The notes under the pieces are model-generated. The model saw only the letters and a program-made list of their open reading frames with translations. It searched no databases and had not been told where the DNA came from. Positions 1 through 11,428 of a stretch of 64,000 bases of DNA are shown in pieces (the first letter of the stretch is position 1; the number at the start of each line of letters is the position of its first letter). The stretch spans positions 124,001 to 188,000 of the forward strand of contig NZ_OBDO01000004.1 of assembly GCF_900215145.1 (NCBI RefSeq), in the 5' to 3' direction. Position numbers and translations under genes: made by a program. The stretch comes from Geodermatophilus sabuli. Lineage in GTDB: Bacteria; Actinomycetota; Actinomycetes; Mycobacteriales; Geodermatophilaceae.

Positions 1-116
1 CTTACGGTCGGCGAACAACACCGGTGTGACACCTGGGACGTGCAGTGACACGGACGACGGTGCGCCCGCCGGGGTCGCCGCGGCGAACGCTGCGGGACGC
101 AGAGGAGGACGCTGAC

Positions 117-689
117 GTGAGCGACCAGAGCAACGGCTCCCAGGGTCAGCTCTTCAGCGACGCCGCTGTGGGGGCGCCGTCCTACGACGAGGTCGACAGC
201 GACCTGGTCGGGTACCGCGGCCCGACGGCGTGTGCCGCTGCCGGCATCACCTACCGCCAGCTGGACTACTGGGCCCGTACCGGCCTCGTCGCCCCCTCGG
301 TGCGCAGCGCCACCGGCTCGGGCACACAGCGGCTGTACTCCTTCCGCGACATCCTCGTGCTCAAGGTCGTCAAGCGGCTGCTGGACACCGGGGTCTCGCT
401 GCAGAACATCCGCCGGGCCGTGGACCACCTGCGCAACCGCGGCATCAAGGACCTCGCCAACGTCACGCTCTTCTCCGACGGCGCCACGGTGTACGAGTGC
501 ACCTCCGCCGAGGAGGTCGTCGACCTGCTCGCCGGTGGGCAGGGCGTCTTCGGGATCGCCGTCTCCGGCGCCCTGCGCGAGCTCTCCGGTGAGCTCGCCG
601 AACTGCCGGCCGAGCGCATCGACGGCGGCACCGTGCACCCGACCGACGACGAGCTGTCGATGCGCCGCCGCCGCCGCGCCGCTGTCTGA
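117..689 (+). CDS. MerR-family transcriptional regulator upstream of gcvP
   Basis: DNA-binding regulator of the MerR family. A winged-helix segment is visible at residues of the form ITYRQLDYWARTGLVAPS, followed by the typical RLYSFRDILVLKVVKRLLDTGVSLQNIR dimerisation/helix region (quoted in parts: RLYSFRDILVL, GVSLQNIRRAVDHL). I chose GTG at 117 because AGGAGG lies about 10 bases upstream; an upstream ATG at 45 in the same frame has no such site and would add 24 unconserved residues. About 190 aa. In actinobacteria this gene is the second MerR of the gcvH-garA-merR-merR-gcvP neighbourhood (known gene order), and here too gcvP follows. A hairpin repeat begins six bases after the stop. Its target and ligand cannot be read from the sequence. 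Confidence 0.85.
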   Translation: MSDQSNGSQGQLFSDAAVGAPSYDEVDSDLVGYRGPTACAAAGITYRQLDYWARTGLVAPSVRSATGSGTQRLYSFRDILVLKVVKRLLDTGVSLQNIRRAVDHLRNRGIKDLANVTLFSDGATVYECTSAEEVVDLLAGGQGVFGIAVSGALRELSGELAELPAERIDGGTVHPTDDELSMRRRRRAAV

Positions 690-695
690 TGCGAT

Positions 696-868
696 GACAT
701 CGCGGTCCTCCGGACCGCACCGCGGCCAGGTGCCGTCCCCTGCTCCGTTGAGCACACCCCCGTGTCCCGGTCGGGGACCCTCCGGGCCCCGCGACCGGTC
801 CACCGCGGCCAGGTGGCGTCCCCTGCTCCGTTGAGCACATCCCCGTGTCCCGGTCGGGGACCCTCCGG
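696..868 (+). repeat. Intergenic tandem/dispersed repeat downstream of merR
   Basis: A 67-base unit at 719-785 is repeated at 802-868 (period 83) with only two mismatches (positions 733/816 and 757/840). The start of the element (696-740, including the hairpin at 702-718) is almost the same as 50958-51003, which also begins at a stop codon of a plus-strand gene. It looks like a dispersed extragenic element with terminator potential. No coding function is visible. Confidence 0.8.
702..718 (+). terminator. Hairpin after merR
   Basis: Perfect 7-bp stem GCGGTCC/GGACCGC with a 3-base loop, 13 bases after the merR stop. There is no T-run, which is usual for high-GC actinobacterial terminators. The same hairpin occurs at 50963-50980 after another gene. 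Confidence 0.5.
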
Positions 869-929
869 CGTGTCCGTCCGTGTCGCTGACGACGACCCCA
901 TGATCAACAGGGGTGTGGCGGGGCGCTGG

Positions 930-935
930 TAGCGT
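930..935 (+). promoter_or_regulatory. Leaderless -10 element of gcvP
   Basis: TAGCGT followed by 7 bases and the gcvP ATG at 943. This is the same spacing seen at many other genes of the window, and it predicts transcription starting at or next to the start codon. Confidence 0.55.
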
Positions 936-942
936 CGCGGCA

Positions 943-3951
<3,009 letters not shown>

Positions 3952-3959
3952 CGGCACGA

Positions 3960-3975
3960 CCGGCGGCTCCGCCGG
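3960..3975 (+). terminator. Hairpin after gcvP
   Basis: CCGGCGG and CCGCCGG separated by two bases form a compact 7-bp stem nine bases after the gcvP stop. It has no T-tail. It lies between convergent gcvP and the DUF5999 gene. Confidence 0.45.
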
Positions 3976-4046
3976 GGGACCGGGGCCGGGGGACTGGGGC
4001 CGCCGGAACGAGCGCCTCCAGGGGCCGTCCTCGGCCGTTCGTACGA

Positions 4047-4061
4047 CCGTTATCCCCAACA
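4047..4061 (+). repeat. Dispersed 15-base motif, copy 1
   Basis: CCGTTATCCCCAACA between the convergent ends of gcvP and the DUF5999 gene. Exact copies occur at 12207 (plus), 35437 and 45064 (minus), and a degenerate copy at 35282. It is much more AT-rich than its surroundings. Function unknown. Confidence 0.75.
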
Positions 4062-4142
4062 CAGCGCGGGTTGACCCGCGCCCGCAGGACCGCCACCGAG
4101 GAGGAGGGGCCGACGCGGGGAGCCCTCCTCCTCGGCGCCCGC

Positions 4143-4346
4143 TCAGCGGGAGGCGAGCTGGGGGACCCGCCAGGCGCGGTGGTCGGCGACGGCGCGCCCG
4201 TCGGGCAGCAGCTCGCCGTCGTCGTCGAACAGGACGACGCCGTTGCAGAGCAGGTTCCAGCCCTGCTCGGGGTGGCTGCTCACCACCGCGGCGAGGTCAC
4301 GCTGGTCGCTGGAGGCGTCGGGGCAGGGGGATACGTGGGCGCACAT
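4143..4346 (-). CDS. DUF5999 family small protein
   Basis: A 67-aa protein with the family pattern MC.H..PCP, followed by VVSSHPEQGWNLLCNGVVLFDD and GELLPDGRAV. This pattern is common and of unknown role in Streptomyces and relatives. A purine-rich GGAGAG lies about 6 bases before the ATG. It is a free-standing gene between gcvP and coaA. The conserved Cys/His residues near the N-terminus (C2, H4, C8) could bind metal, but that is inference. No function is assigned. Confidence 0.8.
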   Translation of the reverse strand: MCAHVSPCPDASSDQRDLAAVVSSHPEQGWNLLCNGVVLFDDDGELLPDGRAVADHRAWRVPQLASR

Positions 4347-4539
4347 CGGGATCTCTCCGATCGGCCCGGCGGGGAGCCGGGTTCACTGAGTGTGTTGGTC
4401 CGGTGACCAGATGCTCCCGAGTGTGGGCGCGACAGCGTCCGCTGTCAGGTGACGAACCTCACGACCTCACCCCATGGGGTCGTCAGGACTCGCCATGGCC
4501 GGCGTGCACCGGCCCGGGCGGGCCACGACCCGGCGGCGG

Positions 4540-5493
4540 TCAGATCTTGCGGAGCAGGACGCGGCGGACCTTGTGGTCGGCGGCCTTCTGCAGCACCAGG
4601 CGGGCTCGCGAGCGGGTGGGCACGATGTTGCTGCGCAGGTTGGGGCCGTTGACCGCGGCCCAGATGCCGAGCGCGGTGTCCCGGGCCTGCGCGTCGGTCA
4701 GGCCGGCGAACCGGTGGAAGTAGGCCGAGCTGTCCTGGAACGCCGTCCGCCGCAGGGCCAGGAAGCGCTCGACGTACCAGCCCTGGATGTCGGTCTCCGC
4801 CGCGTCGACGTAGACCGAGTAGTCGAAGTAGTCCGACAGGAAGACCTCCGCGGTGCTGCCGTCGGCCCGCCGCCCGGCCTGGAGCACGTTGAGGCCCTCG
4901 ATGACGAGGATGTCCGGACCGTCCACGACCTGCGCGGCCCCGGGGACGATGTCGTAGGCCTGGTGGTCGTACAGCGGGGCGCTGACGGCGCCGCGGCCGG
5001 ACTTCACCGCGGCGAGGAACCGCAGCAGCCCCCGCCGGTCGTAGCTCTCCGGGAAGCCCTTGCGGCCCAGCAGCCCCCGCGCCTCCAGTTCCGCGTTGGG
5101 CAGCAGGAACCCGTCGGTGGTCACCAGGTCCACCCGGGGTGCGCTGGGGCCGGCCGCCAGCAGGGTCTGCAGCAGCCGGGCGGTGGTGCTCTTGCCGACG
5201 GCGACGCTGCCGGCGACGGCGATGACGTAGGGCACCTTGGCCGTGGCGTCGCCGAGGAACTCGCTGCGGGCCGCCCACAGCCGCCGGCTGGCCTCCACGT
5301 GCAGGTCGAGCAGCCGGGCCAGGGACAGGTAGACCGTCGAGACCTCGTCGAGGTCGATCCGGTCGCCGAGGGAGGCCAGCGCCCGCAGCTGTCCCTCGTC
5401 CAGCGGCAGCGTCGCGCCTGCGGCGAGCGCCCGCCACGAGTCGCGGTCGAAGACCGCGTAGGGCGAGACCTGAGGTCGTGTGCCTGCCGTCAC
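4540..5493 (-). CDS. coaA: Type I pantothenate kinase
   Basis: Phosphorylates pantothenate, the first committed step of coenzyme A synthesis. It has 317 residues, normal for bacterial CoaA. It shows the P-loop GSVAVGKST (Lys101), the early FDRDSW and [16 protein letters not shown] segments, [32 protein letters not shown] (in parts: [18 protein letters not shown]) and the C-terminal [15 protein letters not shown]. The start is GTG at 5493. It stands alone, flanked by about 190 bases without genes on its downstream side (4347-4539), where I see no further feature. Confidence 0.96.
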   Translation of the reverse strand: MTAGTRPQVSPYAVFDRDSWRALAAGATLPLDEGQLRALASLGDRIDLDEVSTVYLSLARLLDLHVEASRRLWAARSEFLGDATAKVPYVIAVAGSVAVGKSTTARLLQTLLAAGPSAPRVDLVTTDGFLLPNAELEARGLLGRKGFPESYDRRGLLRFLAAVKSGRGAVSAPLYDHQAYDIVPGAAQVVDGPDILVIEGLNVLQAGRRADGSTAEVFLSDYFDYSVYVDAAETDIQGWYVERFLALRRTAFQDSSAYFHRFAGLTDAQARDTALGIWAAVNGPNLRSNIVPTRSRARLVLQKAADHKVRRVLLRKI

Positions 5494-5579
5494 GCCACCA
5501 TCGTGCCGGTCACCGGGCTCCCCTCACCCGGCCGGGGGTCCCCGGAGCCGGGACGGCCGGTGCGGGAGCCGCCCCCGTC

Positions 5580-5585
5580 TAGGGT
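5580..5585 (+). promoter_or_regulatory. Leaderless -10 element
   Basis: TAGGGT, 6 bases, then GTG at 5592. Same architecture as other leaderless starts in this window. Confidence 0.5.
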
Positions 5586-5591
5586 GCCGGT

Positions 5592-6524
5592 GTGCCCACG
5601 TCGCCCGGGCTGCTCGAGTGCATCGAGCGGTACTTCGCCGCCGCGCCGCTGCCCGACGCCCGCATCGAGACCGCCGGCGCGCTCGACGTCCCGGTCGGCA
5701 GCCCCGACTGGCCCTACCCGGCCCGGCCGCGGCCGGGCGAGCGGGTCACGACGGACGACGTCCGCGCCGCCGTCGCCGTGCAGCAGCGCGCCGGCCTGCC
5801 GGTGGCGCTGGAGTGGGTGTGCGAGTCCGCGCCGTCGGCCGCCGCGGCCGTGCGCGCGGCCGGCCTGGCCGTGGACGAGTCGCCGTTGCTGGTCGCCGCC
5901 GACCCGGTCGACCTGCTGCTCCCGTACGGGGTGCGGCTGTACCTGGTGGGCGCCGACGACCCTGAGCTGCCCCGTTACCAGCAGCTGGTCTCGATCGCCT
6001 TCGCCCACCCCGGGCCGCGGGCCGACGTCGGTGACGCCGCGGTCGAGGCGGTACCGGAGTCCTCGCGGAGCGCGGTCCTGCGGGAGCGGATCGCCACCGG
6101 GCGCACCGTGATGATGGTGGCGGTGGAGCGTGGCGAGCCGGTCGCGGTCGGCGCGCACCATCCGGTCGACGTCGACGGCACCGAGGTCAGCGAGATCACC
6201 GGCGTCGCCACGCTGCCGCGGCTGCGGGGGCGCGGCCTGGGCGCCGGGCTCGCCTCCGCGCTGGCCGCGCACGCCCGCGAGACCGCCGAGCTGGTCTTCC
6301 TCGTCGCCGGGGACGACGACGTCGCCCGCGTGTACGAGCGCATCGGCTTCGCCTGGCTGGCCACCGTCGGCGTGGCCGACCTGCCGGACGGCGACCTCGC
6401 CGACACCGAGCTGTGCGACACCGAGCTGCCCGACACCGAGCTCCCCGACACCGAGCAGTCCGACACGGGGCTGCCCGGAACCGGCACCGGTGCCGCGGCG
6501 GCGGAACGGGGCCGGCCGGGCTGA
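5592..6524 (+). CDS. GNAT-family N-acetyltransferase with C-terminal repeats
   Basis: About 310 residues. The N-terminal half is a degenerate GNAT-like region. The C-terminal acetyl-CoA-binding core is recognisable at EVSEITGVATLPRLRGRGLGAGLASALAAH (parts: GVATLPRLRGRGLGAGLA), with the R-G-R-G-L-G pyrophosphate-binding loop, and then VYERIGFAWLATVGVADL. After the catalytic domain come five DTELx-type pentapeptides (residues about 271-295, DNA 6402-6476, 15-base period) and a low-complexity tail. The start GTG sits 6 bases after a TAGGGT -10, so it is probably leaderless. It converges on the next gene with a 20-base gap. The substrate cannot be predicted. Confidence 0.85.
   Translation: MPTSPGLLECIERYFAAAPLPDARIETAGALDVPVGSPDWPYPARPRPGERVTTDDVRAAVAVQQRAGLPVALEWVCESAPSAAAAVRAAGLAVDESPLLVAADPVDLLLPYGVRLYLVGADDPELPRYQQLVSIAFAHPGPRADVGDAAVEAVPESSRSAVLRERIATGRTVMMVAVERGEPVAVGAHHPVDVDGTEVSEITGVATLPRLRGRGLGAGLASALAAHARETAELVFLVAGDDDVARVYERIGFAWLATVGVADLPDGDLADTELCDTELPDTELPDTEQSDTGLPGTGTGAAAAERGRPG
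6402..6476 (+). repeat. 15-base tandem repeat in acetyltransferase C-terminus
   Basis: Five 15-base units, starting GACACCGAGC in four of them, encode DTELC, DTELP, DTELP, DTEQS and DTGLP. The array is in frame and is therefore expected to vary in copy number without breaking the gene. Confidence 0.85.
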
Positions 6525-6544
6525 GGCCGGCCGGCGGTCGCCCC

Positions 6545-7432
6545 TCAGGGCCCGGACGTCACCGGCACCGCCGCGGCGGCGGCACTGAGCGCCGCCCGCG
6601 CGGCCTGCCAGCCCACCGCGGTCGGCACCTCGCTGAGCAGCACCACGACCTGGGTCCCGATCAGGCCGACCGAGTGCAGGTGGCGCTTCCCGGCCAGGCA
6701 GCACATCCAGCCCTGCTTGACCGCCGGGGCGCCCGGTGCGGCTCCGAGGACGCCGAAGCGCTGGTCGAAGCCGTCGGCGGCCACCGGCATCACCGCGCCC
6801 ATCCAGCCGGTCAGCGTCGCCGCGTCGTCCGGGTCGGCCACCACGGGCAGCCGGGCCAGGAAGCGGGCGAGGTCCTCGGCGGTCGTCGTCGTCTCGCCCC
6901 ACTCGCCCGACGCGCGCGGGGGAGCGGTGCCGGACAGGCCGTAGCGGGCGGCGACGTCGCGCACCAGCCGGTTGCCGTCGAAGCGCACCCACAGGTCGGA
7001 GGCCGTCGCGTCGGAGGACCGACGGACCATGTCGGCCATGCGCCGCAGGTCGTCGGGGGAGAGGACCACCGCGCCGGTGCGGGCCAGGTGCAGGAGCTGC
7101 TCGGCGAGGAACAGCTTGACCAGCGAGGCGGTCGGGAAGGGCCGCGTGGCCAGGTCGTTGCCCGCCGTGGCCGCGGACACGCGGGCGCTGCGGGCCTCGG
7201 CGGCACGCAGGGAGAGCCCCTCGGCCGGGACCTCCTGCCAGGCGAGGACGACGGCGAGGGTGCCGGTCGGTCCGTAGGCGGCGGTGACGGCGGGCACGAC
7301 CTGGGCGGCCGGGAGCCCGCCGGCCGCCGCGGGAGCGGCGCCGGCCCCTACGGCGAGCAGCAGGAGCAGCGCGACGACCGGCAGCACGCCCGCGGTCCGC
7401 GGGCGGAGCCGGTACGTCGCGGCAGTCGCCAT
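6545..7432 (-). CDS. Secreted serine hydrolase, class A beta-lactamase fold
   Basis: 295 residues. The first ~37 residues form a signal peptide or membrane anchor (hydrophobic stretch VLPVVALLLLLAVGAGA). Penicillin-binding fold motifs: SxxK as S103-LVK106 in FPTASLVKLF; an SxD/N-like SSDATASD; and a KTG-like KQGW near the C-terminus. In true class A enzymes the third motif is K-T/S-G, so here it is degenerate (K-Q-G). A resistance enzyme is therefore not implied; a cell-wall-related or esterase role is possible. Convergent with the upstream acetyltransferase. Confidence 0.8.
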   Translation of the reverse strand: MATAATYRLRPRTAGVLPVVALLLLLAVGAGAAPAAAGGLPAAQVVPAVTAAYGPTGTLAVVLAWQEVPAEGLSLRAAEARSARVSAATAGNDLATRPFPTASLVKLFLAEQLLHLARTGAVVLSPDDLRRMADMVRRSSDATASDLWVRFDGNRLVRDVAARYGLSGTAPPRASGEWGETTTTAEDLARFLARLPVVADPDDAATLTGWMGAVMPVAADGFDQRFGVLGAAPGAPAVKQGWMCCLAGKRHLHSVGLIGTQVVVLLSEVPTAVGWQAARAALSAAAAAVPVTSGP

Positions 7433-7548
7433 GACCCCATGGTGCCCACGTTCCGGCGGGGAGCTTCAAGGTTCAATCACCGGACGCGTGTCCGTGGCCG
7501 AGGGCACCCGTCGGTTCGCGCTGCGTCGAGGAGGGGCCCCCGATCGGG

Positions 7549-8094
7549 TCAGTCCTGCTCGTAGGTGGTGACCAGCGTCGCGCGCGCCAGGGTGTGGCCG
7601 AACAGGTTGAACCCCAGCACGGCCGGCGTGGTGTCCGGGGTGACGTCGAGGGCGTCGGTGTCCACCGCGTGCACCGTGATCAGGTACCTGTGCGGGCCGT
7701 GCCCGGCCGGGGGAGCGGCGCCCACGTACCCGGCGAACCCGGCGTCGTTGCGCAGCTGCACCGCGCCCTGCGGCAGCCCGCCCCCGCCCTGGTCACCCGC
7801 GCCGCCGGGCAGCTCGGTGACCGTGGCCGGGATGTTGGCCACCGCCCAGTGCCAGAAGCCGCTCTGGGTGGGGGCGTCGGGGTCGAACACCGTGACGGCG
7901 AAGCTGCGGGTGCCCTCGGGGAAGCCGGACCAGGACAGCTGCGGCGAGCGGTCCTCCCCGCCCGCGCCCATGACCCCGCTGACGTGCGGCCGCCCCAGCG
8001 GGCGGCCGTCGGCGCAGTCGGTGCTGGTCAGCTCGAAGCTGGGCACCTGCGGCAGGAACTCGAAGGGGTTCGGCGGCGTCGGGCGCTCGGCCAT
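7549..8094 (-). CDS. YbhB/YbcL family Raf kinase inhibitor-like (PEBP) protein
   Basis: 181 residues of the phosphatidylethanolamine-binding protein family. Motifs include the ligand-site strand [25 protein letters not shown] (parts: [19 protein letters not shown]), [11 protein letters not shown], and the C-terminal [11 protein letters not shown] with LxLxP-like ending. I chose ATG at 8094 ([11 protein letters not shown]), preceded by GAGGAGCAG; longer in-frame starts lack conservation. Usually cytosolic with unknown ligand in bacteria. Monocistronic here. Confidence 0.9.
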   Translation of the reverse strand: MAERPTPPNPFEFLPQVPSFELTSTDCADGRPLGRPHVSGVMGAGGEDRSPQLSWSGFPEGTRSFAVTVFDPDAPTQSGFWHWAVANIPATVTELPGGAGDQGGGGLPQGAVQLRNDAGFAGYVGAAPPAGHGPHRYLITVHAVDTDALDVTPDTTPAVLGFNLFGHTLARATLVTTYEQD

Positions 8095-8240
8095 GGGGTC
8101 TGCTCCTCGGCTCGGGTGGACGGGGACGGCCCCCCGGGGTGGGGGAGTGCCTCCGGTCCCCGACCCTAGGCACCGGCGCACCCGGCCGCGCGTCGGTGAA
8201 CAGCGGGTTTCCCGGCCCGGCGGGTGTCGTCCGGCGCCGG

Positions 8241-8246
8241 TAGCGT
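8241..8246 (+). promoter_or_regulatory. Leaderless -10 element
   Basis: TAGCGT, 6 bases, GTG at 8253. Confidence 0.5.
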
Positions 8247-8252
8247 CGCACC

Positions 8253-8984
8253 GTGCTCGGACTCCCCGGCTCCATCCGCGCCTGCCTGTTCGACCTCGAC
8301 GGCGTCCTGACCCGGACGGCCACGGTCCACTTCGCCGCCTGGAAGCGCACCTTCGACGAGTTCCTCCGGCGACGGGACCCCACCGCCGCGGAGTTCGGCC
8401 AGGACGACTACAACCGCTTCGTCGACGGCAAGCCGCGGCTGGACGGGGTGCGTGACTTCCTCGCCAGCCGTGGCATCACCCTGCCCGAGGGCGAGGGGGG
8501 CGACCCCGCCGACGCCGCGACCGTGCACGGCGTGGGCCTGCGCAAGAACGAGCTCGTGCTCGCCGAGCTGGCCGAGCACGGCGTCGAGGTGTACCCCGGG
8601 TCCGTGCGCTACCTGCAGGCGGTCAAGGACGCCGGGCTGGCCACCGCGGTCGTCACCGCCTCGGCCAACGGGGCACAGGTGGTGGCCGCCGGAGGCTTCG
8701 CCGACCTCGTCGACACCCGGGTGGACGGCGTCGTCGCGGCCGAGCGGCGGCTGCGCGGGAAGCCGGCGCCCGACACCTTCCTCGCCGGCGCCCGCGCGCT
8801 GGGCGTCGACCCCGCCGAGGCCGCGGTGTTCGAGGACGCGCTGGCCGGGGTGGCCGCCGGCCGGGCGGGCGAGTTCGGCTTCGTCGTCGGGGTCGACCGG
8901 GTCGGGCAGGCCGACGCGCTCGCGGCCGCCGGCGCCGACGTCGTCGTGACCGACCTCGAGCAGCTGATGGCGGCCCGGGGATGA
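8253..8984 (+). CDS. Beta-phosphoglucomutase-type HAD hydrolase
   Basis: 243 residues. HAD motif I FDLDGVLT near residue 14, cap residues of the beta-PGM type ([16 protein letters not shown]), motif II VVTAS, motif III in GKPAPDTFL, and motif [10 protein letters not shown]. The gene lies 73 bases before a GH65 phosphorylase. In this well known pairing the phosphorylase releases beta-glucose 1-phosphate and the mutase turns it into glucose 6-phosphate. The start GTG is preceded by a leaderless-type TAGCGT. The assignment as mutase rather than simple phosphatase rests on the cap motif and the neighbour. Confidence 0.88.
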   Translation: MLGLPGSIRACLFDLDGVLTRTATVHFAAWKRTFDEFLRRRDPTAAEFGQDDYNRFVDGKPRLDGVRDFLASRGITLPEGEGGDPADAATVHGVGLRKNELVLAELAEHGVEVYPGSVRYLQAVKDAGLATAVVTASANGAQVVAAGGFADLVDTRVDGVVAAERRLRGKPAPDTFLAGARALGVDPAEAAVFEDALAGVAAGRAGEFGFVVGVDRVGQADALAAAGADVVVTDLEQLMAARG

Positions 8985-9057
8985 CCGAGCCCGCGAGGTC
9001 GCCCGGGGGCACCGCACGACCGGTTCCGACGCCGACGACCGCCAGCGAGGAGGAGAC

Positions 9058-11421
9058 GTGACGGAGGGACGCCCCACCTTCCCGGTCGAGCCGTGGTCGC
9101 TCACCGAGATCGGTCTCGACCACGCCTCACTGGCCGTGAACGAGTCGGTGTTCGCGCTGGCCAACGGGCACATCGGGATGCGCGGGTCGTTCGAGGAGGG
9201 CGAGCCGGTCGTCGTCCCGGGCACCTACCTCAACGGCTTCTTCGAGGAGCGGCCGCTGCCCTACGCCGAGGCCGGGTACGGCTTCCCGGAGCAGGGCCAG
9301 ACGGTCGTCAACGTCACCGACGGCAAGCTGATCCGGCTGCTGGTCGGCGACACCCCGCTGGACCTCGACTACGGCGAGATCGTCTCCCACCGCCGCACCC
9401 TCGACCTGCGCCGCGGCGTGCTGCGCCGCACCACCGAGTGGCGCTCGCCCAACGGCCGCACCGTGACGGTCACCAGCACCCGGCTGGTCTCGCTGCGCCG
9501 GCGGTCGATCGCCGCCATCGAGTACGCGGTGGAGTGCACCGACGGCCACGGCGACCTCTACGTCGCCCTGCAGTCGGACCTGCTGGCCAACGAGCCGGTC
9601 GAGAGCGGCTCGGAGGGCGACGACCCGCGCGCCGCCGCGGCCCTGGCCCGCCCACTGGTCAGCGAGCTGGCCGTGGCCCGCGGCCAGCGCGCGGTGCTGG
9701 TCCACCGCACCAAGCGCAGCCGGCTGCGCATGGCCGCCGGCATGGACCACGTCGTCGAGGTGCCCGACACCTCCACCGAGGACGTCGAGGCGACCGACGA
9801 CCTCGCCCGGTTCACCCTCGCCGCCCGGCTGCCGCAGGGCTCGTCCGTGCGGATGGTGAAGTACCTGGCCTACGGGTGGTCCTCCCGTCGGTCGGCGGCA
9901 GCCCTGCGCGACCAGGTCGAGGGTGCGCTGGCGACGGCCAAGCTGGCCGGCTTCGAGCGCCTGCTGCGGGAGCAGCGCGAGGTCCTCGACGCCCACTGGC
10001 TGCACGCGGACGTCGAGGTCGAGGGAGACGAGGAGATGCAGCAGGCGGTGCGGGTCGGCGTCTTCCACCTGCTGCAGGCCGGCCTGCGGGCCGAGCGCCA
10101 GCCGATCCCCGCCAAGGGGCTCACCGGCCCGGGCTACGACGGGCACACCTTCTGGGACACCGAGACCTACGTCCTGCCCGCACTGACCTACATCGCCCCC
10201 GAGGCCGCGCGCGACGCGCTGCGCTGGCGGCACTCCACGCTGGAGCTGGCCCGGGAGCGCGCCGGGGTGCTCGGGCTGCGCGGCGCGGCCTTCCCGTGGC
10301 GCACCATCCGCGGAGAGGAGACGTCGGGGTACTGGCCGGCCGGGACGGCGGCGTTCCACATCAACGCCGACATCGCCGACGCCGTCGTCCGGTACCACAA
10401 CGCCACCCTCGACGAGGAGTTCGACCGCGACCACGGGGCCGAGCTGCTCATCGAGACGGCGCGGCTGTGGGCGTCCCTGGGGCACTTCGACGCCGAGGAC
10501 GGCTTCCGGATCGACGGGGTGACCGGCCCCGACGAGTACACGGCGGTCGTGGACAACAACGTCTACACGAACCTCATGGCGCAGCGGAACCTGCGGGAGG
10601 CCGCCGCGGCGGCCGAGCGCCAGCCCGACGTCGCCGGCCGGCTGGAGGTGACCGAGGAGGAGGTGGCCCACTGGCTGCGGGCCGCGCGGCTGATGCGGGT
10701 GCCGTGGGACAACCGGTTGGGCGTGCACATGCAGTCCGAGGCGTTCACCCACCACCAGGAGTGGGACTTCGAGGGCACCCCGGCCGACCACTACCCGCTG
10801 CTGATGCACTACCCGTACTTCGACATCTACCGCAAGCAGGTGGTCAAGCAGGCCGACCTGGTGATGGCCCTGCACCTGCGGGGGGACGCCTTCACCGCCG
10901 AGGAGAAGGCTGCCGACTTCGCCTACTACGAGGCGCGCACGGTGCGGGACTCCTCGTTGTCGGCCACCCAGCAGGCGGTGGTCGCCGCGGAGACCGGTCA
11001 CCTGGAGCTGGCCTACGACTACTGGGGCGAGGCGACGCTCACCGACCTGCACAACCTGCACGGCAACTCCGGGCACGGGCTGCACATCGCCTCCCTGGCG
11101 GGGGGCTGGACGGTGGCGGTGGCCGGGTTCGGCGGGATGCGCGACCACGACGGCCGGCTGCAGTTCGCGCCCCGGCTGCCCGAGCGGATCAGCCGCCTGC
11201 GGTTCCGGCTGAACTACCAGGGCCGGTGCCTGCTGGTCGCCGTGACGCCGACCGAGGCGACCTACCGGCTGTCGGAGGGCGAGCCGCTCGACGTCCACCA
11301 CCACGGTCGGCGGATCACCGTGTCCGAGCACGAGGTGGTGGCGGAGATCCCGCCGGCGCCGCAGGTGGAGCCGGTGTGCCAGCCGGCCGGCGCCGCCCCC
11401 CGGCGGCGCGGGAAGGCGTGA
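9058..11421 (+). CDS. Glycoside hydrolase family 65 disaccharide phosphorylase
   Basis: 787 residues, the usual GH65 length. N-terminal beta-sandwich with SLAVNESVFALANGHIGMRG. The (alpha/alpha)6 catalytic barrel contains KGLTGPGYDGHTFWDTETY and the general acid Glu in DGVTGPDEYTAVVDNNVYTN. The C-terminal part contains HGLHIASLAGGW. It is expected to use phosphate to split trehalose, maltose, kojibiose or a similar alpha-glucoside into beta-glucose 1-phosphate and glucose. The exact disaccharide cannot be fixed from sequence. A strong GAGGAGGAG ribosome site lies just before GTG 9058. Its partner is the upstream beta-PGM. The stop is only 7 bases from the convergent M50 gene. Confidence 0.92.
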   Translation: MTEGRPTFPVEPWSLTEIGLDHASLAVNESVFALANGHIGMRGSFEEGEPVVVPGTYLNGFFEERPLPYAEAGYGFPEQGQTVVNVTDGKLIRLLVGDTPLDLDYGEIVSHRRTLDLRRGVLRRTTEWRSPNGRTVTVTSTRLVSLRRRSIAAIEYAVECTDGHGDLYVALQSDLLANEPVESGSEGDDPRAAAALARPLVSELAVARGQRAVLVHRTKRSRLRMAAGMDHVVEVPDTSTEDVEATDDLARFTLAARLPQGSSVRMVKYLAYGWSSRRSAAALRDQVEGALATAKLAGFERLLREQREVLDAHWLHADVEVEGDEEMQQAVRVGVFHLLQAGLRAERQPIPAKGLTGPGYDGHTFWDTETYVLPALTYIAPEAARDALRWRHSTLELARERAGVLGLRGAAFPWRTIRGEETSGYWPAGTAAFHINADIADAVVRYHNATLDEEFDRDHGAELLIETARLWASLGHFDAEDGFRIDGVTGPDEYTAVVDNNVYTNLMAQRNLREAAAAAERQPDVAGRLEVTEEEVAHWLRAARLMRVPWDNRLGVHMQSEAFTHHQEWDFEGTPADHYPLLMHYPYFDIYRKQVVKQADLVMALHLRGDAFTAEEKAADFAYYEARTVRDSSLSATQQAVVAAETGHLELAYDYWGEATLTDLHNLHGNSGHGLHIASLAGGWTVAVAGFGGMRDHDGRLQFAPRLPERISRLRFRLNYQGRCLLVAVTPTEATYRLSEGEPLDVHHHGRRITVSEHEVVAEIPPAPQVEPVCQPAGAAPRRRGKA

Positions 11422-11428
11422 GGCCGGC

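Noticed and set aside
690-942. Possible glycine riboswitch upstream of gcvP
   Set aside because: The region is filled by a tandem repeat and a leaderless -10 seven bases before the ATG, leaving no room for an aptamer in the leader.
4047-4061. ParB parS or XerCD site identity for the 15-base motif
   Set aside because: It is not palindromic and does not resemble TGTTTCACGTGAAACA or the 11+6+11 dif layout.
6545-7432. Antibiotic-resistance beta-lactamase
   Set aside because: Only the SxxK motif is convincing; the KTG motif is KQG, and the sequence fits the general serine-hydrolase relatives better.
7465-7500. GGTTCAATCACCGGA resembling a tRNA T-arm
   Set aside because: No acceptor, anticodon or D-arm can be formed around it.
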